NCBI GenBank assembly: GCA_041398705.1
Contig: JAWKUI010000006.1
Span: 124,001-188,000, forward strand
Source: NORP259 sp041398705
Lineage (GTDB): Bacteria > Planctomycetota > UBA1135 > GCA-002686595
DNA: 64,000 nt
Reading direction: 5' to 3'
In this document: positions 26,894 through 36,105 of the stretch, piece by piece
How the letters are laid out: every line of letters starts with the position of its first letter
Numbering within the stretch: position 1 is the stretch's first letter
Position numbers and translations under genes: made by a program
The notes under the pieces: generated by a model
Database searches by the model: none
The model's input: only the letters and a program-made list of their open reading frames with translations
Told to the model about the DNA's origin: nothing

Positions 26894-27912
26894 CGCACCG
26901 TGCCCATGGTTTCCACCGAGAGGTTCTCGGGCGCCCCGTCGGGGACCTGCCAGGTGAGGGTCACCGCTGACCCGTGGTACAGCGGATCGAGACTGCCGTC
27001 GGGCCCGAAAACCAGACTGTGTTCGCCTTTGCCCGTCCACACGGCCTGCGCCGGCAAAACGCGCGTGGGCAGGGGTTCGACCACCGAAACGACCAGTTGG
27101 TCGACGAGGCCGGGGAAGGGATGCTGCGCATCGGAAAGCTGCAACCGCGGCGGCCCCATCCAGACCGGCGCCTCTTCGGGGCGCACCGCCTGGGGCACCC
27201 CATCGACCGAAAGCCGCAGGGCCCGGCGGTCGTAGAGCATCTCGATCAACGACCAACGCCCCGCGCCGACCGCCCCCGCTTCGCTTTCGACGCGCACACG
27301 GTCCCCCGCGTCCAGGGCGCCGGTATCCGCGACCCGCGCCGTGCGGAATTCCGCGGCCACGGCTCCGCGCTCGGAGAGGGCGAGCACGAGGCCTTCGCCC
27401 AGTTGCAGCAGCACGCCCGAGCGGGCCTGCTCGGGACGCACGGCACAGCGCACCAGGAACCCTTGGCTCCAATCGAAGGCGGGTTCGTCTTGCAGGGGCA
27501 CCTGCCAGGTGCCCGGGCTCGCCGCCAGGTCCAAGGCGCTGCCCTGGAATCCACCCGGCACCACCCGCGCCTCACCGGCTCCCATCCAGACCGCATTCAA
27601 CCCAAGCGCCCCGTCCATACCGGTACCTTCGAACGCCCAGGTTCCGACCACGCGCATCTGCTCGAGTTGCAACTCACCGCTGCCCGCGCGCCAACGCAGG
27701 ATCGCCCGCGATCCGCTCTGCCGAGCCGATTGCGCCACGAGGCGCACGGTCTCTTCGAGATATCCGCGCACGGCGTTCTCCGCCGGCGCCAACCCCACGA
27801 GCAAACCGAGCCCGGTGCCCATCAACAGGCCCATGAGCGCCAACACGGCGAGCAGCTCCACCAGGGTCATGCCCCGGCGCAGCCTGCCGATGTGGTTTGC
27901 GCTCATTTGCAC
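26890..27912 (-). CDS. GspH/FimT-like pseudopilin with extended domain
   Basis: 340 residues. Cleavage site RRG|MTLVELLAVLALMG with Glu+5 and pseudopilin helix. The soluble part is larger than usual GspH and has beta-rich segments (GVLLQLGEGLVLALSERGAV, GRWSLIEMLYDRRALRLSVDGVPQ) reminiscent of a LamG/concanavalin fold; 'WSLIEMLYDRRALRLSVDG' is a typical strand pair of that fold. GTG 27912 is chosen because GGGAG lies about 7 nt upstream; ATG 27906 is an alternative. It starts 4 nt after the GspG-like gene and overlaps the giant GspK-like gene. Confidence 0.8.
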   Translation of the reverse strand: MQMSANHIGRLRRGMTLVELLAVLALMGLLMGTGLGLLVGLAPAENAVRGYLEETVRLVAQSARQSGSRAILRWRAGSGELQLEQMRVVGTWAFEGTGMDGALGLNAVWMGAGEARVVPGGFQGSALDLAASPGTWQVPLQDEPAFDWSQGFLVRCAVRPEQARSGVLLQLGEGLVLALSERGAVAAEFRTARVADTGALDAGDRVRVESEAGAVGAGRWSLIEMLYDRRALRLSVDGVPQAVRPEEAPVWMGPPRLQLSDAQHPFPGLVDQLVVSVVEPLPTRVLPAQAVWTGKGEHSLVFGPDGSLDPLYHGSAVTLTWQVPDGAPENLSVETMGTVR

Positions 27913-27916
27913 CCGT

Positions 27917-28555
27917 CTACTCCCGGCTGAAGTTGCACACGTCGTCGTCCGTACCGAACACCCCGTCGGGGCCGGCGGAGATCAGCTGAAACCGGCTGCG
28001 CTCGTAGAAGTTGCCGGTTTTCCCGCTCTTCAGGGCCTGCACCACCGAATCCACCGGCTCGCCGGTTTTCCCGTCGAAGGTCTGGTAGGTGAAGCGTTTG
28101 CTGTAGTCGCGGCGGTGGATGTACGCGATCGGGTTGCCCCAGTCGTCGCACACCTCAAACACCTCGCGACCGTCGAAGTCCGCCAGCGGCGCTTTGCTCG
28201 AGTCCCCATCGGTGTTCGAAAGGCGCGCCTCGTCCAACTCCTGGGTCTGGGCCTTGCCGCTGGCGGGGAACAACGCGATCAGGAGCATCTCCGATCCCAT
28301 GTTCGTCGTGCTCGGCACGTCCGCCAGGTTGTCCGGGAAGGTCGACGCGGGGAAGTCCCCGTTCTTGGCCTCGTACTCGGTGATCTGCACCTCGAGCTGG
28401 CTCATGAACATGCGCGTGTTCTTGGCTTCGACCACCTCCTGGGTGCCGGTCAGGTTGACCACGAGGAAGCCCATGAGGATGCCCAAGATCAAGATCACAG
28501 CCAGGATTTCGACGAGGGTAAAGCCCGCGCGCCGTTGCCCAATCCGTCGCATCAT
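27917..28555 (-). CDS. GspG-like major pseudopilin
   Basis: 212 residues. Prepilin peptidase site RRAG|FTLVEILAVILILGILMG with Glu+5; then the GspG-type helix and a C-terminal domain with VCDDWGNPIAYIH and the calcium-loop-like SAGPDGVFGTDDDV characteristic of GspG. It is about 60-70 residues longer than typical GspG (about 140) through an insert near residues 75-115. This should be the main subunit of the pseudopilus. It overlaps the TPR gene by 4 nt and precedes the minor pseudopilins, the standard G-H-...-I/J/K grouping. Confidence 0.9.
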   Translation of the reverse strand: MMRRIGQRRAGFTLVEILAVILILGILMGFLVVNLTGTQEVVEAKNTRMFMSQLEVQITEYEAKNGDFPASTFPDNLADVPSTTNMGSEMLLIALFPASGKAQTQELDEARLSNTDGDSSKAPLADFDGREVFEVCDDWGNPIAYIHRRDYSKRFTYQTFDGKTGEPVDSVVQALKSGKTGNFYERSRFQLISAGPDGVFGTDDDVCNFSRE

Positions 28556-31392
28556 TTGCCTCCTAGGCGCCGTCGCACGACGCGCACATCGTCCAGGGTC
28601 ACATCGGCCTCGCGGTTCACCTGGCCTTCCACGTACAGGCCGAAGCGCAGCACCTGGGTCGCGCTGCCGAGGGTCGGCATGGTGAGGCGCGGCGCGACGA
28701 GCTCGCCGTCGATGAACAGTCGGATGTAGGCATCCGAGCCCACGCCGACCTTCTCTAGGGTCCAGGTCACGAACTGGTCCTGGGGCTGGGTACGGCCGGG
28801 GAGATCGACCCAGGGGGCATCCGCCTCCCCGCGCGTCATCAAGCGGTACTGGTACACGCCATCGGCGTTGCGTTGGAAATCGACTTCCGCCTGGGCCACC
28901 ACGTCACCGGCGTGCCCGCTACGCTCGCGCGCCAGGAAGAAACCCACGTCCGCGCCCCGGTGCCGCGACCCGATCTTCACGCGCCCCTCCATCGAGAGGA
29001 ACGAATCGGCCGAAAGCTCGTTGTAGAGGCGCGTGCGCCCCGCCGCGGTGATCTGACCTTCGAAGCGCACCTCACCCCCGGTGAGTTCCACCGTCGGGCC
29101 GAGGCCTTCTTTCACGCTCCAACCGTTGCCGATGCGGCCCGGACGCCGCTCGAAGCGATCGGTCCACAGCTCCTTGCTGTCGTGGTCGCGGATGCGCGCG
29201 CTCTGGGCCTCCGCGTACATCACGTACGGGTCCTCGGCGCCCATCGCGCGGCGCCGTTCGATCCATTCGCCGAAACGAGTGATCGCCTCGGTGCTGTCCC
29301 CGGCGAGGTAGTGCCACCAAGCCTCGGCCAGCCCCGCCTCCGCCAGGTCGCTGTCGATCGACAAAGCCGCCTGGAACAGGTCGCGCCCCTGGTCGGCCAA
29401 GCGCCGGTCGTAGGCGTTGAAGCCGCGCAGCGCGAGCCACGAGGCATTCTGCGGATCGAGCTCGAGGGCACGCTCCAGGTACAACTCCGCCGCCGCGTAG
29501 TCGAGCCCTTCGCGCTTCACGCGCGCCATCTCGACCAACGCATCGGGGAAATCGAGCTCGAGTTCGAGCGCCCGTTGCAGGGCCGCTTCGGCCCCCGCCA
29601 GGTCGCCCTGCTCGCGCAACAATCGTCCGCGGGTCGCGTGCGCCCAGGCGAATTCGGGGGCGATCGTGAGGGCCTCGTCGAGGTACCCAAGGGCCCGCTC
29701 GCCTTGCTGTGCGACTTCGGCCAGGTTGGCAAGGGCCCCATACGCGAGGTGCGCACGGAAGGGATCGCTGCCCGCGGCCAGTTCGAGGTGGCGCCGCGCG
29801 GCGGCCCACTGCCCCCGGTCGAGGCTCGCCTGCCCCAGGGCCAACGACAGCTCGAAGCTGCCTTCGATCGCGCCCGACTGGGCTTGGCCCAGGGCGGCGG
29901 TCAACGCGGCATCCCGTTCGGCCGCGGGCAAGATCCGCGCGGCCTGCAGCGCGCCCGCCAGGGACGCGGGATGGGTTTCATCGAGGGAGAGCGCACGACC
30001 GTAGGCGGCGCGGGCTTCGCTCGCCCGCCCAAGGGCGAGCAGGCACGCCCCGTGGCGCGTACGGATGGCGATGCGGCGCGCCTTGTTCTCCACGCCGCGC
30101 GGCTCGGCTGCTTCGGCCTGCTCCAGGTACGGCAAGGCTTCTTCCGCCCGCCCTTCGGTCATCAAGAGATCGCCGAGGGCGTACAACGCGCCCGAGTTGC
30201 CGCGTACCGAGTTCAGCGCCTGACGGAAAAGCCCCTCCGCCCGCTCGGCCGCGCCCAAGCGCGCATGCAATCCGCCGGCGGCCACGAGCACCTCCGGCCG
30301 GCCCGCATACTCGCTCGACTGCAGCAGCTCGTGGTACACGTCGAAGGCCTCTTCGAAGCGGAACTCCACCTCATAGCTGCGCGCCAGCAAGAGCCGCGCC
30401 TCCATGTGCTGGCCCTGTTCGAGCTCTGCGACCTGGCGTGCCAGATCGCGCGCGATCTCGAGCCCCACCGGCGCCTCGCGGAAGTGGTCGAGGGCCCGGT
30501 GCGCCAGGTCCAACGCCCGGTTCTGCATGGCCGGGCGGATCGTATCCCCCAGCGCCACGCGATCGATCTGCAGCCGGTTGGTCTCGTTCTCCGCGAACCC
30601 GTGATCGGTCACCCGCGCCCGGTCATACGACACCGGCGCCTGACCGGGGAAACGTTCTTCCCCCGTCGATTCGTTGATCTCGACGAACAGCACCGGCTCC
30701 TCGGGCCTCTCCGCCAGGCGGTAGCGGTCCTTGTTCACGATGCGCCCGAACTTGAGCGAGGGCATCTGGATCCAGTCGTACAGCTTGCGGCTGGCGCGGA
30801 TGCGCTCCGCCGGGCTCAACTCGGGCAGAGCCGGGTCGAGGCCGGTGCCTTGAACGGCGGTCCGGATCTCCACCAACGCCTGCCGCGCCTCGGGTGAATC
30901 GATCGTTTCCAGCGTGCGGATGGCGAGTTCCATCTGCATTTCCGCTTCCTGGCTGCCCTGCGCCCCGGCCAGCTCGATCAAGTCCGCGACGTCCTGATCC
31001 GCCAACTCGCTCACGCTATCGGCAAACAGGGTCGCCATCTCCTGGTGCGGCCAGGTGCGGCGCAAACCGGGCGCGAGGTGCGCGGCTACGGGCCCATCGC
31101 CCCCCGGGGACGCGAGCACCGGCAGGGGTTCCCCCGGCGGCACTTCGAATGCGAGCGGCGGCAGGGGCACCGTATCGCTCGGCGGGGTGAACAGGGCGCG
31201 CGGCCAATTGGCCACGTCGACCTCGTCCCCGGGCAGCCGGTTCGCATCCGGGGCGGGATAACGGGGCAGCTCCAGCGCCTTGCGGCCGCCGCGGCTTCCG
31301 CGCTCGGCGGGCACGGACAGGTCCGACCAGACCCAGTAGCCGAGGAACAACAGGGTGGCCGTGAAGACCGTATGGCTTTGGTTCCAGCGCAT
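28552..31392 (-). CDS. membrane-anchored TPR protein with LamG-like C-terminal domain
   Basis: 946 residues. One N-terminal TM (about 10-26, TVFTATLLFLGYWVW), then a region ending near residue 290, followed by a long array of TPR-like helical pairs (about 290-770, for example LLLARSYEVEFRFEEAFDVYHELL and LGDLLMTEGRAEEALPYLEQAE). The last about 180 residues form a beta-rich domain (GEVRFEGQITAAGRTRLYNE ... DAYIRLFIDGELVAP) like LamG/3-keto-disaccharide-hydrolase domains. Probably periplasmic and a scaffold for the pseudopilus machine (inference from operon position and TPR content). It overlaps the GspG-like gene and begins 3 nt after the PilO-like gene. Confidence 0.8.
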   Translation of the reverse strand: MRWNQSHTVFTATLLFLGYWVWSDLSVPAERGSRGGRKALELPRYPAPDANRLPGDEVDVANWPRALFTPPSDTVPLPPLAFEVPPGEPLPVLASPGGDGPVAAHLAPGLRRTWPHQEMATLFADSVSELADQDVADLIELAGAQGSQEAEMQMELAIRTLETIDSPEARQALVEIRTAVQGTGLDPALPELSPAERIRASRKLYDWIQMPSLKFGRIVNKDRYRLAERPEEPVLFVEINESTGEERFPGQAPVSYDRARVTDHGFAENETNRLQIDRVALGDTIRPAMQNRALDLAHRALDHFREAPVGLEIARDLARQVAELEQGQHMEARLLLARSYEVEFRFEEAFDVYHELLQSSEYAGRPEVLVAAGGLHARLGAAERAEGLFRQALNSVRGNSGALYALGDLLMTEGRAEEALPYLEQAEAAEPRGVENKARRIAIRTRHGACLLALGRASEARAAYGRALSLDETHPASLAGALQAARILPAAERDAALTAALGQAQSGAIEGSFELSLALGQASLDRGQWAAARRHLELAAGSDPFRAHLAYGALANLAEVAQQGERALGYLDEALTIAPEFAWAHATRGRLLREQGDLAGAEAALQRALELELDFPDALVEMARVKREGLDYAAAELYLERALELDPQNASWLALRGFNAYDRRLADQGRDLFQAALSIDSDLAEAGLAEAWWHYLAGDSTEAITRFGEWIERRRAMGAEDPYVMYAEAQSARIRDHDSKELWTDRFERRPGRIGNGWSVKEGLGPTVELTGGEVRFEGQITAAGRTRLYNELSADSFLSMEGRVKIGSRHRGADVGFFLARERSGHAGDVVAQAEVDFQRNADGVYQYRLMTRGEADAPWVDLPGRTQPQDQFVTWTLEKVGVGSDAYIRLFIDGELVAPRLTMPTLGSATQVLRFGLYVEGQVNREADVTLDDVRVVRRRLGGK

Positions 31393-31395
31393 GCC

Positions 31396-32175
31396 CTACT
31401 CCAATTCCTTGGCCCCGCGGGGCTGATGCATCCACAGGGCGCTGACTTGCATGCTGCACAACACCAATTCGGGGTCCCGGCGATCGGTGCGCAACTCGAG
31501 GTTGTCGATCACCGCCGGCCGGCCATATTCGTCGCCCTGGGTCGCCACCAGGAACGCCGTCATCGCTTCCGAATCGCCGCGCGCTTCGAAATCGATGCGC
31601 GTGCGTTCGATGGCACCGACGCCTTGTTTGCTCTGGAACGCGGGATCCAGGTGCACCGCGAGGCGGTCGATGGAAGTAAGGCCCGAGGCGAGGGCCTGGC
31701 GCACGCAACGGTCGATCAGATCGAGGGCCGCCAGGTGCCGCGTGATCGTCTCCACGTCGTTGGTCATCAGAGGTTCGAGGCCGAGTTCATCGGGCAACGA
31801 CGCCCGCGAACGGCTGGCGATGCGCGCCAATCCCTCGCGCACCTGATCGACACGCTGGAAGTACACGTTGCTCGGGGATCCTTCCCCGGGCTTCAGGCGG
31901 AACTCCTCGCGGGTCTCGAAGACCGCGCGCCCGGCGAGGGCCGACAAGGCCTGGTTCAGCCCGGTGTTGTCGTCCTGGGCCGCCTTGCGGTCGGCCTGCA
32001 CGTAGAGCGGCGCGGCCAGATCGGACTTCAGCTCCGCCAGTTTGCGCAAGCTGGACCGGTCCTGCGCACCAAGCGAGGAATTGAGCCACAGGAAGGCCAC
32101 GAAGAACAGCACCACGCCGCCCAGCACAAAGCTGACCAGTTTTTTGTTCTCCTGCCAGTAGTCGGAAAGGTTCAT
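31396..32175 (-). CDS. PilO/GspM-like assembly platform protein
   Basis: 259 residues: a short cytosolic N-terminus, one TM (about 14-33, LVSFVLGGVVLFFVAFLWL), a helical linker and a C-terminal ferredoxin-like region (TRIDFEARGDSEAMTAFLVA). Size and topology match PilO or GspM, bitopic proteins that pair with PilN/GspL in the inner-membrane assembly platform. Position directly after the PilM-PilN fusion (31-nt gap) supports this. Sequence identity to PilO is not obvious by eye, so the call rests on topology and neighbourhood. Confidence 0.7.
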   Translation of the reverse strand: MNLSDYWQENKKLVSFVLGGVVLFFVAFLWLNSSLGAQDRSSLRKLAELKSDLAAPLYVQADRKAAQDDNTGLNQALSALAGRAVFETREEFRLKPGEGSPSNVYFQRVDQVREGLARIASRSRASLPDELGLEPLMTNDVETITRHLAALDLIDRCVRQALASGLTSIDRLAVHLDPAFQSKQGVGAIERTRIDFEARGDSEAMTAFLVATQGDEYGRPAVIDNLELRTDRRDPELVLCSMQVSALWMHQPRGAKELE

Positions 32176-32206
32176 GAGCGAAGCGAGTGCCTACTGTGCG
32201 GAGTGC

Positions 32207-33847
32207 CTACGGTTTCTGGGGCGCATCCTGGGGCGCGGCGGCCGGGGCGGCGAAGAAGGTCAGATCGATCGCGAAGTTGGTGCGGTCGATGGTGTGGTTG
32301 ATGCGGGCCGCCGGCAGGCGACTCTCGAGCCGCGCGATCATGTCGCGGTGCTGGACCGCCGGGGACACGGCGCTATCGCGGGTGCGGCCTTTGATGCGCA
32401 CCACCGGCCGATCGCCCCCATCGCGCGTCATGCCGAGCTCCTCGTCGGTCGTGCGCGTCGCATTCATCTGGGTGACCCAGAAGTCATCGGGCAGGCCGCC
32501 CGCCAGGAAGTCCATGGCGAGCACCGCCTGACGCCCGAGCCCCACCGACCAGGAGAGTTCCTGCACGGTGCCGGCGATGCGCGCGTTCTCTTCGAGCAAT
32601 TCGCGCGTGCGCGAATCGTCCGCTTTCGCCCGCCGCAGCTCGCCGGACAGACGCGACACTTGCTTCTCGTTCTCCGCGATGCGGCCCTTGCGATCCATGG
32701 CGTACCAACCGAGGTACGCCACCGCGAGCACGCCCGCGGCGATCAGGAACAGGTGGCTGGTGAGGAATTCGCGCCGTTTGGCGACGGATTCGGGCAGGAT
32801 CTCGAGCGAGTAGGCGCCGGGATCGCTGCCCATGACGGCCAGGCCGAGGGCGGTCACGCCTTCCAGCCGGAAGTCTTCGAGGGCCTGGGCATCCTCGGGC
32901 GGCAGACCGGAGGCATCGACCACCTCGAAGGGATCAAACAGCTCCACCGGCACCGACAGGCCGCGCGACAGGTACGCGCAGAGGCCTTCGAGCGCCGCGC
33001 CGCCCCCGCACAGTTGCACCCGGTCGAGCTTGAGGCCGCCGATGCGGATCTGCGTCTTGCAGAACAACACCGCGGACTGCAGCAACGACAGGATCTGACC
33101 CGCCGCGCCGGCAATGGCGCGGTTCACCCGTTCGCCGTTGGGGGTCGCGGCCCGGGCGCCGGGCGCCAGGTTGCCGTGTTCGATCTTCCAGTCGGAAGCC
33201 TGCTCGCGCGAGACGCCGAGTTGGGAGGCGATGGCCGCGTCGAACAACTCGCCGCCGCCGGTCAGGTTGCGCGCGAACAAGAGGTCCGGACCCCGCACGA
33301 TCGCCACGTTGATGTTGTCGTGGCCGATGTCCGCCACCAGCACCGTGTCATCTTGCACGACACCGAAGCGCACCCAAGCGTTGTACAAAGCCACGGCCGA
33401 GGGGGCGAAACTGTCAACCTTGGCGCCCATCGCCGAAGCGCCGTCGAGGTGCTCGCGCAAGAGGGCCTCGCGCGCCATCGCCAGCAGCACGACGTCTTCG
33501 CCGCCCGACTCGGGCATCTCGGGCAACAGGTTGAAGTCGCTCGCGACCTTGCCGCTCGAAGTCTCGCCGATCTCGGCCACTTCGAACCGCATCAACTTGC
33601 GCAACTGCCAGTCCGGCACCCGCGGCACGCGCGTGTAGCGGATGTTCACATCCTTGCCGCTGAGCGCCACCCGACTGCCGCTGCTCGGGAAACGCTCGGG
33701 CAGGGCCGCCCAGCGTTCGCTGACGGAACCGCCCATCACCGGCGCCACTTGGAAGCGCGTCAGTTTGAACGTCTCGCCTTTGAACGTGCCGCGCAGGGCT
33801 TTCACCGTGCGCGCGCCCACATCGATTCCTGTCGCCATCCTCGCCAT
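32207..33847 (-). CDS. PilM-PilN fusion (GspL-like) assembly platform protein
   Basis: 546 residues. Residues 1-350 are an actin-like PilM domain: MATGIDVGARTVKAL (phosphate-1 loop), VLVADIGHDNINVAIVRG (phosphate-2), LCGGGAALEGL (adenosine loop). A TM at about 365-385 (LFLIAAGVLAVAYLGWYAMD) is followed by a coiled coil and a PilN-type ferredoxin-like domain (about 430-530). PilM and PilN are usually separate; a single chain resembles GspL of type II secretion. It links the cytosolic ring or ATPase to the periplasmic PilO/GspM partner encoded next. The start ATG lies 3 nt after the stop of the FHA gene. Confidence 0.87.
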   Translation of the reverse strand: MARMATGIDVGARTVKALRGTFKGETFKLTRFQVAPVMGGSVSERWAALPERFPSSGSRVALSGKDVNIRYTRVPRVPDWQLRKLMRFEVAEIGETSSGKVASDFNLLPEMPESGGEDVVLLAMAREALLREHLDGASAMGAKVDSFAPSAVALYNAWVRFGVVQDDTVLVADIGHDNINVAIVRGPDLLFARNLTGGGELFDAAIASQLGVSREQASDWKIEHGNLAPGARAATPNGERVNRAIAGAAGQILSLLQSAVLFCKTQIRIGGLKLDRVQLCGGGAALEGLCAYLSRGLSVPVELFDPFEVVDASGLPPEDAQALEDFRLEGVTALGLAVMGSDPGAYSLEILPESVAKRREFLTSHLFLIAAGVLAVAYLGWYAMDRKGRIAENEKQVSRLSGELRRAKADDSRTRELLEENARIAGTVQELSWSVGLGRQAVLAMDFLAGGLPDDFWVTQMNATRTTDEELGMTRDGGDRPVVRIKGRTRDSAVSPAVQHRDMIARLESRLPAARINHTIDRTNFAIDLTFFAAPAAAPQDAPQKP

Positions 33848-33850
33848 CGA

Positions 33851-35917
33851 TCAGTCCTTCGGGCCGGTGCCGGCCGCCACGTCCTGGGCCAGAGCGTGGG
33901 CGCCCCGGGCCTCGAGCACTTCCTGCAACACGTTCAGGTGCCGCGCCTGGGGGTCAGACCCCGCCTGCGCCGTCCCCATGGCTTCGTCCGCCTCCGCCAT
34001 CAGCGCGGCGAAACGGTCCTCGATCTCGCTGCCCGCAAACTGCGCGCGCAGATCCTCGGCCCGCCGGCGGCATTCGGCATACCCCTCGGCCAGGCCGAAG
34101 AAGCGCGCCCGCTGCCACTGACCGGTCAAATCCGCCAGGGCATCGTGCCCCGCGCGCATCAAAGCCGCACGCGCGGCATCGGCTTCGGCCACGTCGGCGG
34201 TTTCGTAGGGATATCGATCGAGCAGTTCTTTCCAGAGCTCGAGGGCCAGGCCGGGTTGGCCATCGGCCACCGCGGCTTTGGCCCGGTCCTTGAGTTCAAG
34301 CGCTTCGCGGAACTCGTCGCCGAAACGCACCTTGAGCCGCAGCCCCGCCGCGGGCACGCCATGCACCGCCAGACGGAAGCCGTCTTCACCCGGCAGGCCC
34401 GTCACCCGGCACGGGGCGCCGAGCACCACGCGCACGAGATCCTGACCCGCACCGAGCACGAGGTCGGTGACGCCACTCGCCTCGAATTCGAGGCGCCGGG
34501 GCAGGTAGCCTTCTTCCCCCATGGTGCTCAGCCCTTGGGCCACAAGCACCGGGGCGGCGGTCAGGTACCAGGTCGCAGTGGAGGCCGGTTCGGTCACCAA
34601 GCGGAAGCCGAAGTCGCCCGGCTCCCCGCTCAGGACCAGCGGTGTCCGCTCGCTGCTCGACTGCGCACCGATGTCGGCCACCAGGATGCGATCGTTCTTG
34701 TGCAGCAGCGCACCGCGGGCGGGCTGGCCGAAGGCGAACAACCGCACGCTGTCCAGTTCGGCGGGCATCGCCGCCCGTTCCCCCGGCACAACGGTCAACA
34801 CGTCGAGGGCGACGCTGCCCACGGCCGACGCGTCTTCGCTCGGGGTGCCCGGCGCAGAGGCCGCGACCACCACGCGCGCCGCGGCGTACCCTTCGGGGAC
34901 GACCACGTCGAAACCATCGGAATCGCCGCCGAGTTCGGGCCCCCAGGCGGTGCTCGGGGGCAGGTTCTCCCCCTCGCGGCCGATCATGCGGACGCCGATG
35001 CGCGCGTGCACATCGCCGTCGATCTGGGCTTCGGCGCGCACGTGCAGGGTATCGAGCGCGTGCACGTCAAACGCCTTCGAAAGCTGCAGCGCCCGTTCCC
35101 CAGGGGTGAGATCGGCGGACAAGCCGTTTTCGCCATCGCGGCGCGCCGAGCGCGAAAGGTGGAACGCCGCTTCGCTTTCGCTCTCCGCCGACCAATCGCC
35201 AGCGTTTTCGAAGGATCCCGCGCCCCGCAGCAGATCGCCCGCGGTGGCGGTCACCCCGCGCGGCGCCGGCCCCGCTTCGCTCTCGCCGCGGGAGTACAGG
35301 TACCAACCCGCCGCACCGCCGCCGAGCAGACCCAGCACCAGCAGAATCGGGCCGACGAGCGAACGCTGCCCGGCTTGGGCCACATGTTCGGCACTGACGT
35401 GCCCCGCTCCCTGCAAGAACTCGTCGTCGCCCAGACCTCCCTTCGGTGCCGGCTGGAACTGGGTCTTGCTGGAGGATTCGGCAAAACGGCCCGTGTTCCC
35501 GGCCGGCGCCGCTTGCGGCGCGGCGGCCGCCGGTTTGGCGGCCGTGGCGGTCGGCTCCCACTCCAGCTCGAGGTCATCGGACTCGACCGCCGGCGCTGGA
35601 CGCGCCGCCGCCGGACGCACCTCTTCGTGCACCAGGGTCAGGGTGAGGTTGCCGAGCGTGAACGAAAGCCCCGCTTCCAACTCGGCTTCGCCGACCTTCA
35701 GCCGGCCGATGCGAGTGCCGTTGGTGCTGCCCAGATCGCGCAGCAGCACGGCCCCACTATCGAGCACCAACTCGGCGTGTTGGCTCGAAACCGAAGCATC
35801 GGCGAGCACCAGGTCACAATCCGAGCCACGACCGATCAAAAAAGGGCTGCGGGTCAGGGGCACGAGTTGCCCCGCTTGGCTACCCGTATCGATGCGCAGG
35901 GAAAAGCGGTCGGTCAT
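33851..35917 (-). CDS. FHA-domain membrane protein, first gene of pseudopilin operon
   Basis: 688 residues. The N-terminal FHA domain (about 5-95: PFLIGRGSDCDLVLADASVS, SSQHAEL, DLGSTNGTRIG) binds phosphothreonine peptides. A Pro/Ala-rich linker follows, then a TM near residues 185-210 (ILLVLGLLGGGAAGWYLYS) and a long periplasmic region with beta-rich and helical parts. The ATG at 35917 (MTDRFSLRID) is chosen because homology starts there. It heads the 11-gene operon and may couple assembly to Ser/Thr phosphorylation; a Ser/Thr kinase is encoded at 42982-44046, but a link is speculative. A GATACC/ATACCA-like -10 lies about 40 nt upstream on the minus strand. Confidence 0.85.
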   Translation of the reverse strand: MTDRFSLRIDTGSQAGQLVPLTRSPFLIGRGSDCDLVLADASVSSQHAELVLDSGAVLLRDLGSTNGTRIGRLKVGEAELEAGLSFTLGNLTLTLVHEEVRPAAARPAPAVESDDLELEWEPTATAAKPAAAAPQAAPAGNTGRFAESSSKTQFQPAPKGGLGDDEFLQGAGHVSAEHVAQAGQRSLVGPILLVLGLLGGGAAGWYLYSRGESEAGPAPRGVTATAGDLLRGAGSFENAGDWSAESESEAAFHLSRSARRDGENGLSADLTPGERALQLSKAFDVHALDTLHVRAEAQIDGDVHARIGVRMIGREGENLPPSTAWGPELGGDSDGFDVVVPEGYAAARVVVAASAPGTPSEDASAVGSVALDVLTVVPGERAAMPAELDSVRLFAFGQPARGALLHKNDRILVADIGAQSSSERTPLVLSGEPGDFGFRLVTEPASTATWYLTAAPVLVAQGLSTMGEEGYLPRRLEFEASGVTDLVLGAGQDLVRVVLGAPCRVTGLPGEDGFRLAVHGVPAAGLRLKVRFGDEFREALELKDRAKAAVADGQPGLALELWKELLDRYPYETADVAEADAARAALMRAGHDALADLTGQWQRARFFGLAEGYAECRRRAEDLRAQFAGSEIEDRFAALMAEADEAMGTAQAGSDPQARHLNVLQEVLEARGAHALAQDVAAGTGPKD

Positions 35918-36093
35918 AGGCGGTCGGGCCTGATTTTGGGGTGGGAAGCCGCGATGGTATCCGCAGCCCCATGGGTACACCCCCGCGCCCCGGAGGTAAC
36001 GAGAGCAGGTCGAGGTCCCAAGATAACGGGGTCCCGGGGGCCCGTCCAACACGGGCCCCAAGCCCCGGCGTTTACTCCCCGATGTGAGGTGTG

Positions 36094-36099
36094 CACAAT
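36094..36099 (+). promoter_or_regulatory. leaderless promoter of rsmE (-10)
   Basis: CACAAT ends 6 nt before ATG 36106. TTTACT at 36071-36076 gives a -35-like box with a 17-nt spacer. Transcription would begin at or next to the start codon. Confidence 0.5.
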
Positions 36100-36105
36100 C
36101 GCACT

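Noticed and set aside
26894..27472. Longer N-terminus for the giant GspK-like protein
   Set aside because: The upstream open frame is a shadow of the GspH-like gene; the pseudopilin leader starts at ATG 26893.
35918..36061. Longer N-terminus for the FHA protein
   Set aside because: The added residues are Gly/Pro/Tyr-rich and outside the FHA fold, and they overlap the likely promoter region; ATG 35917 fits the family start.
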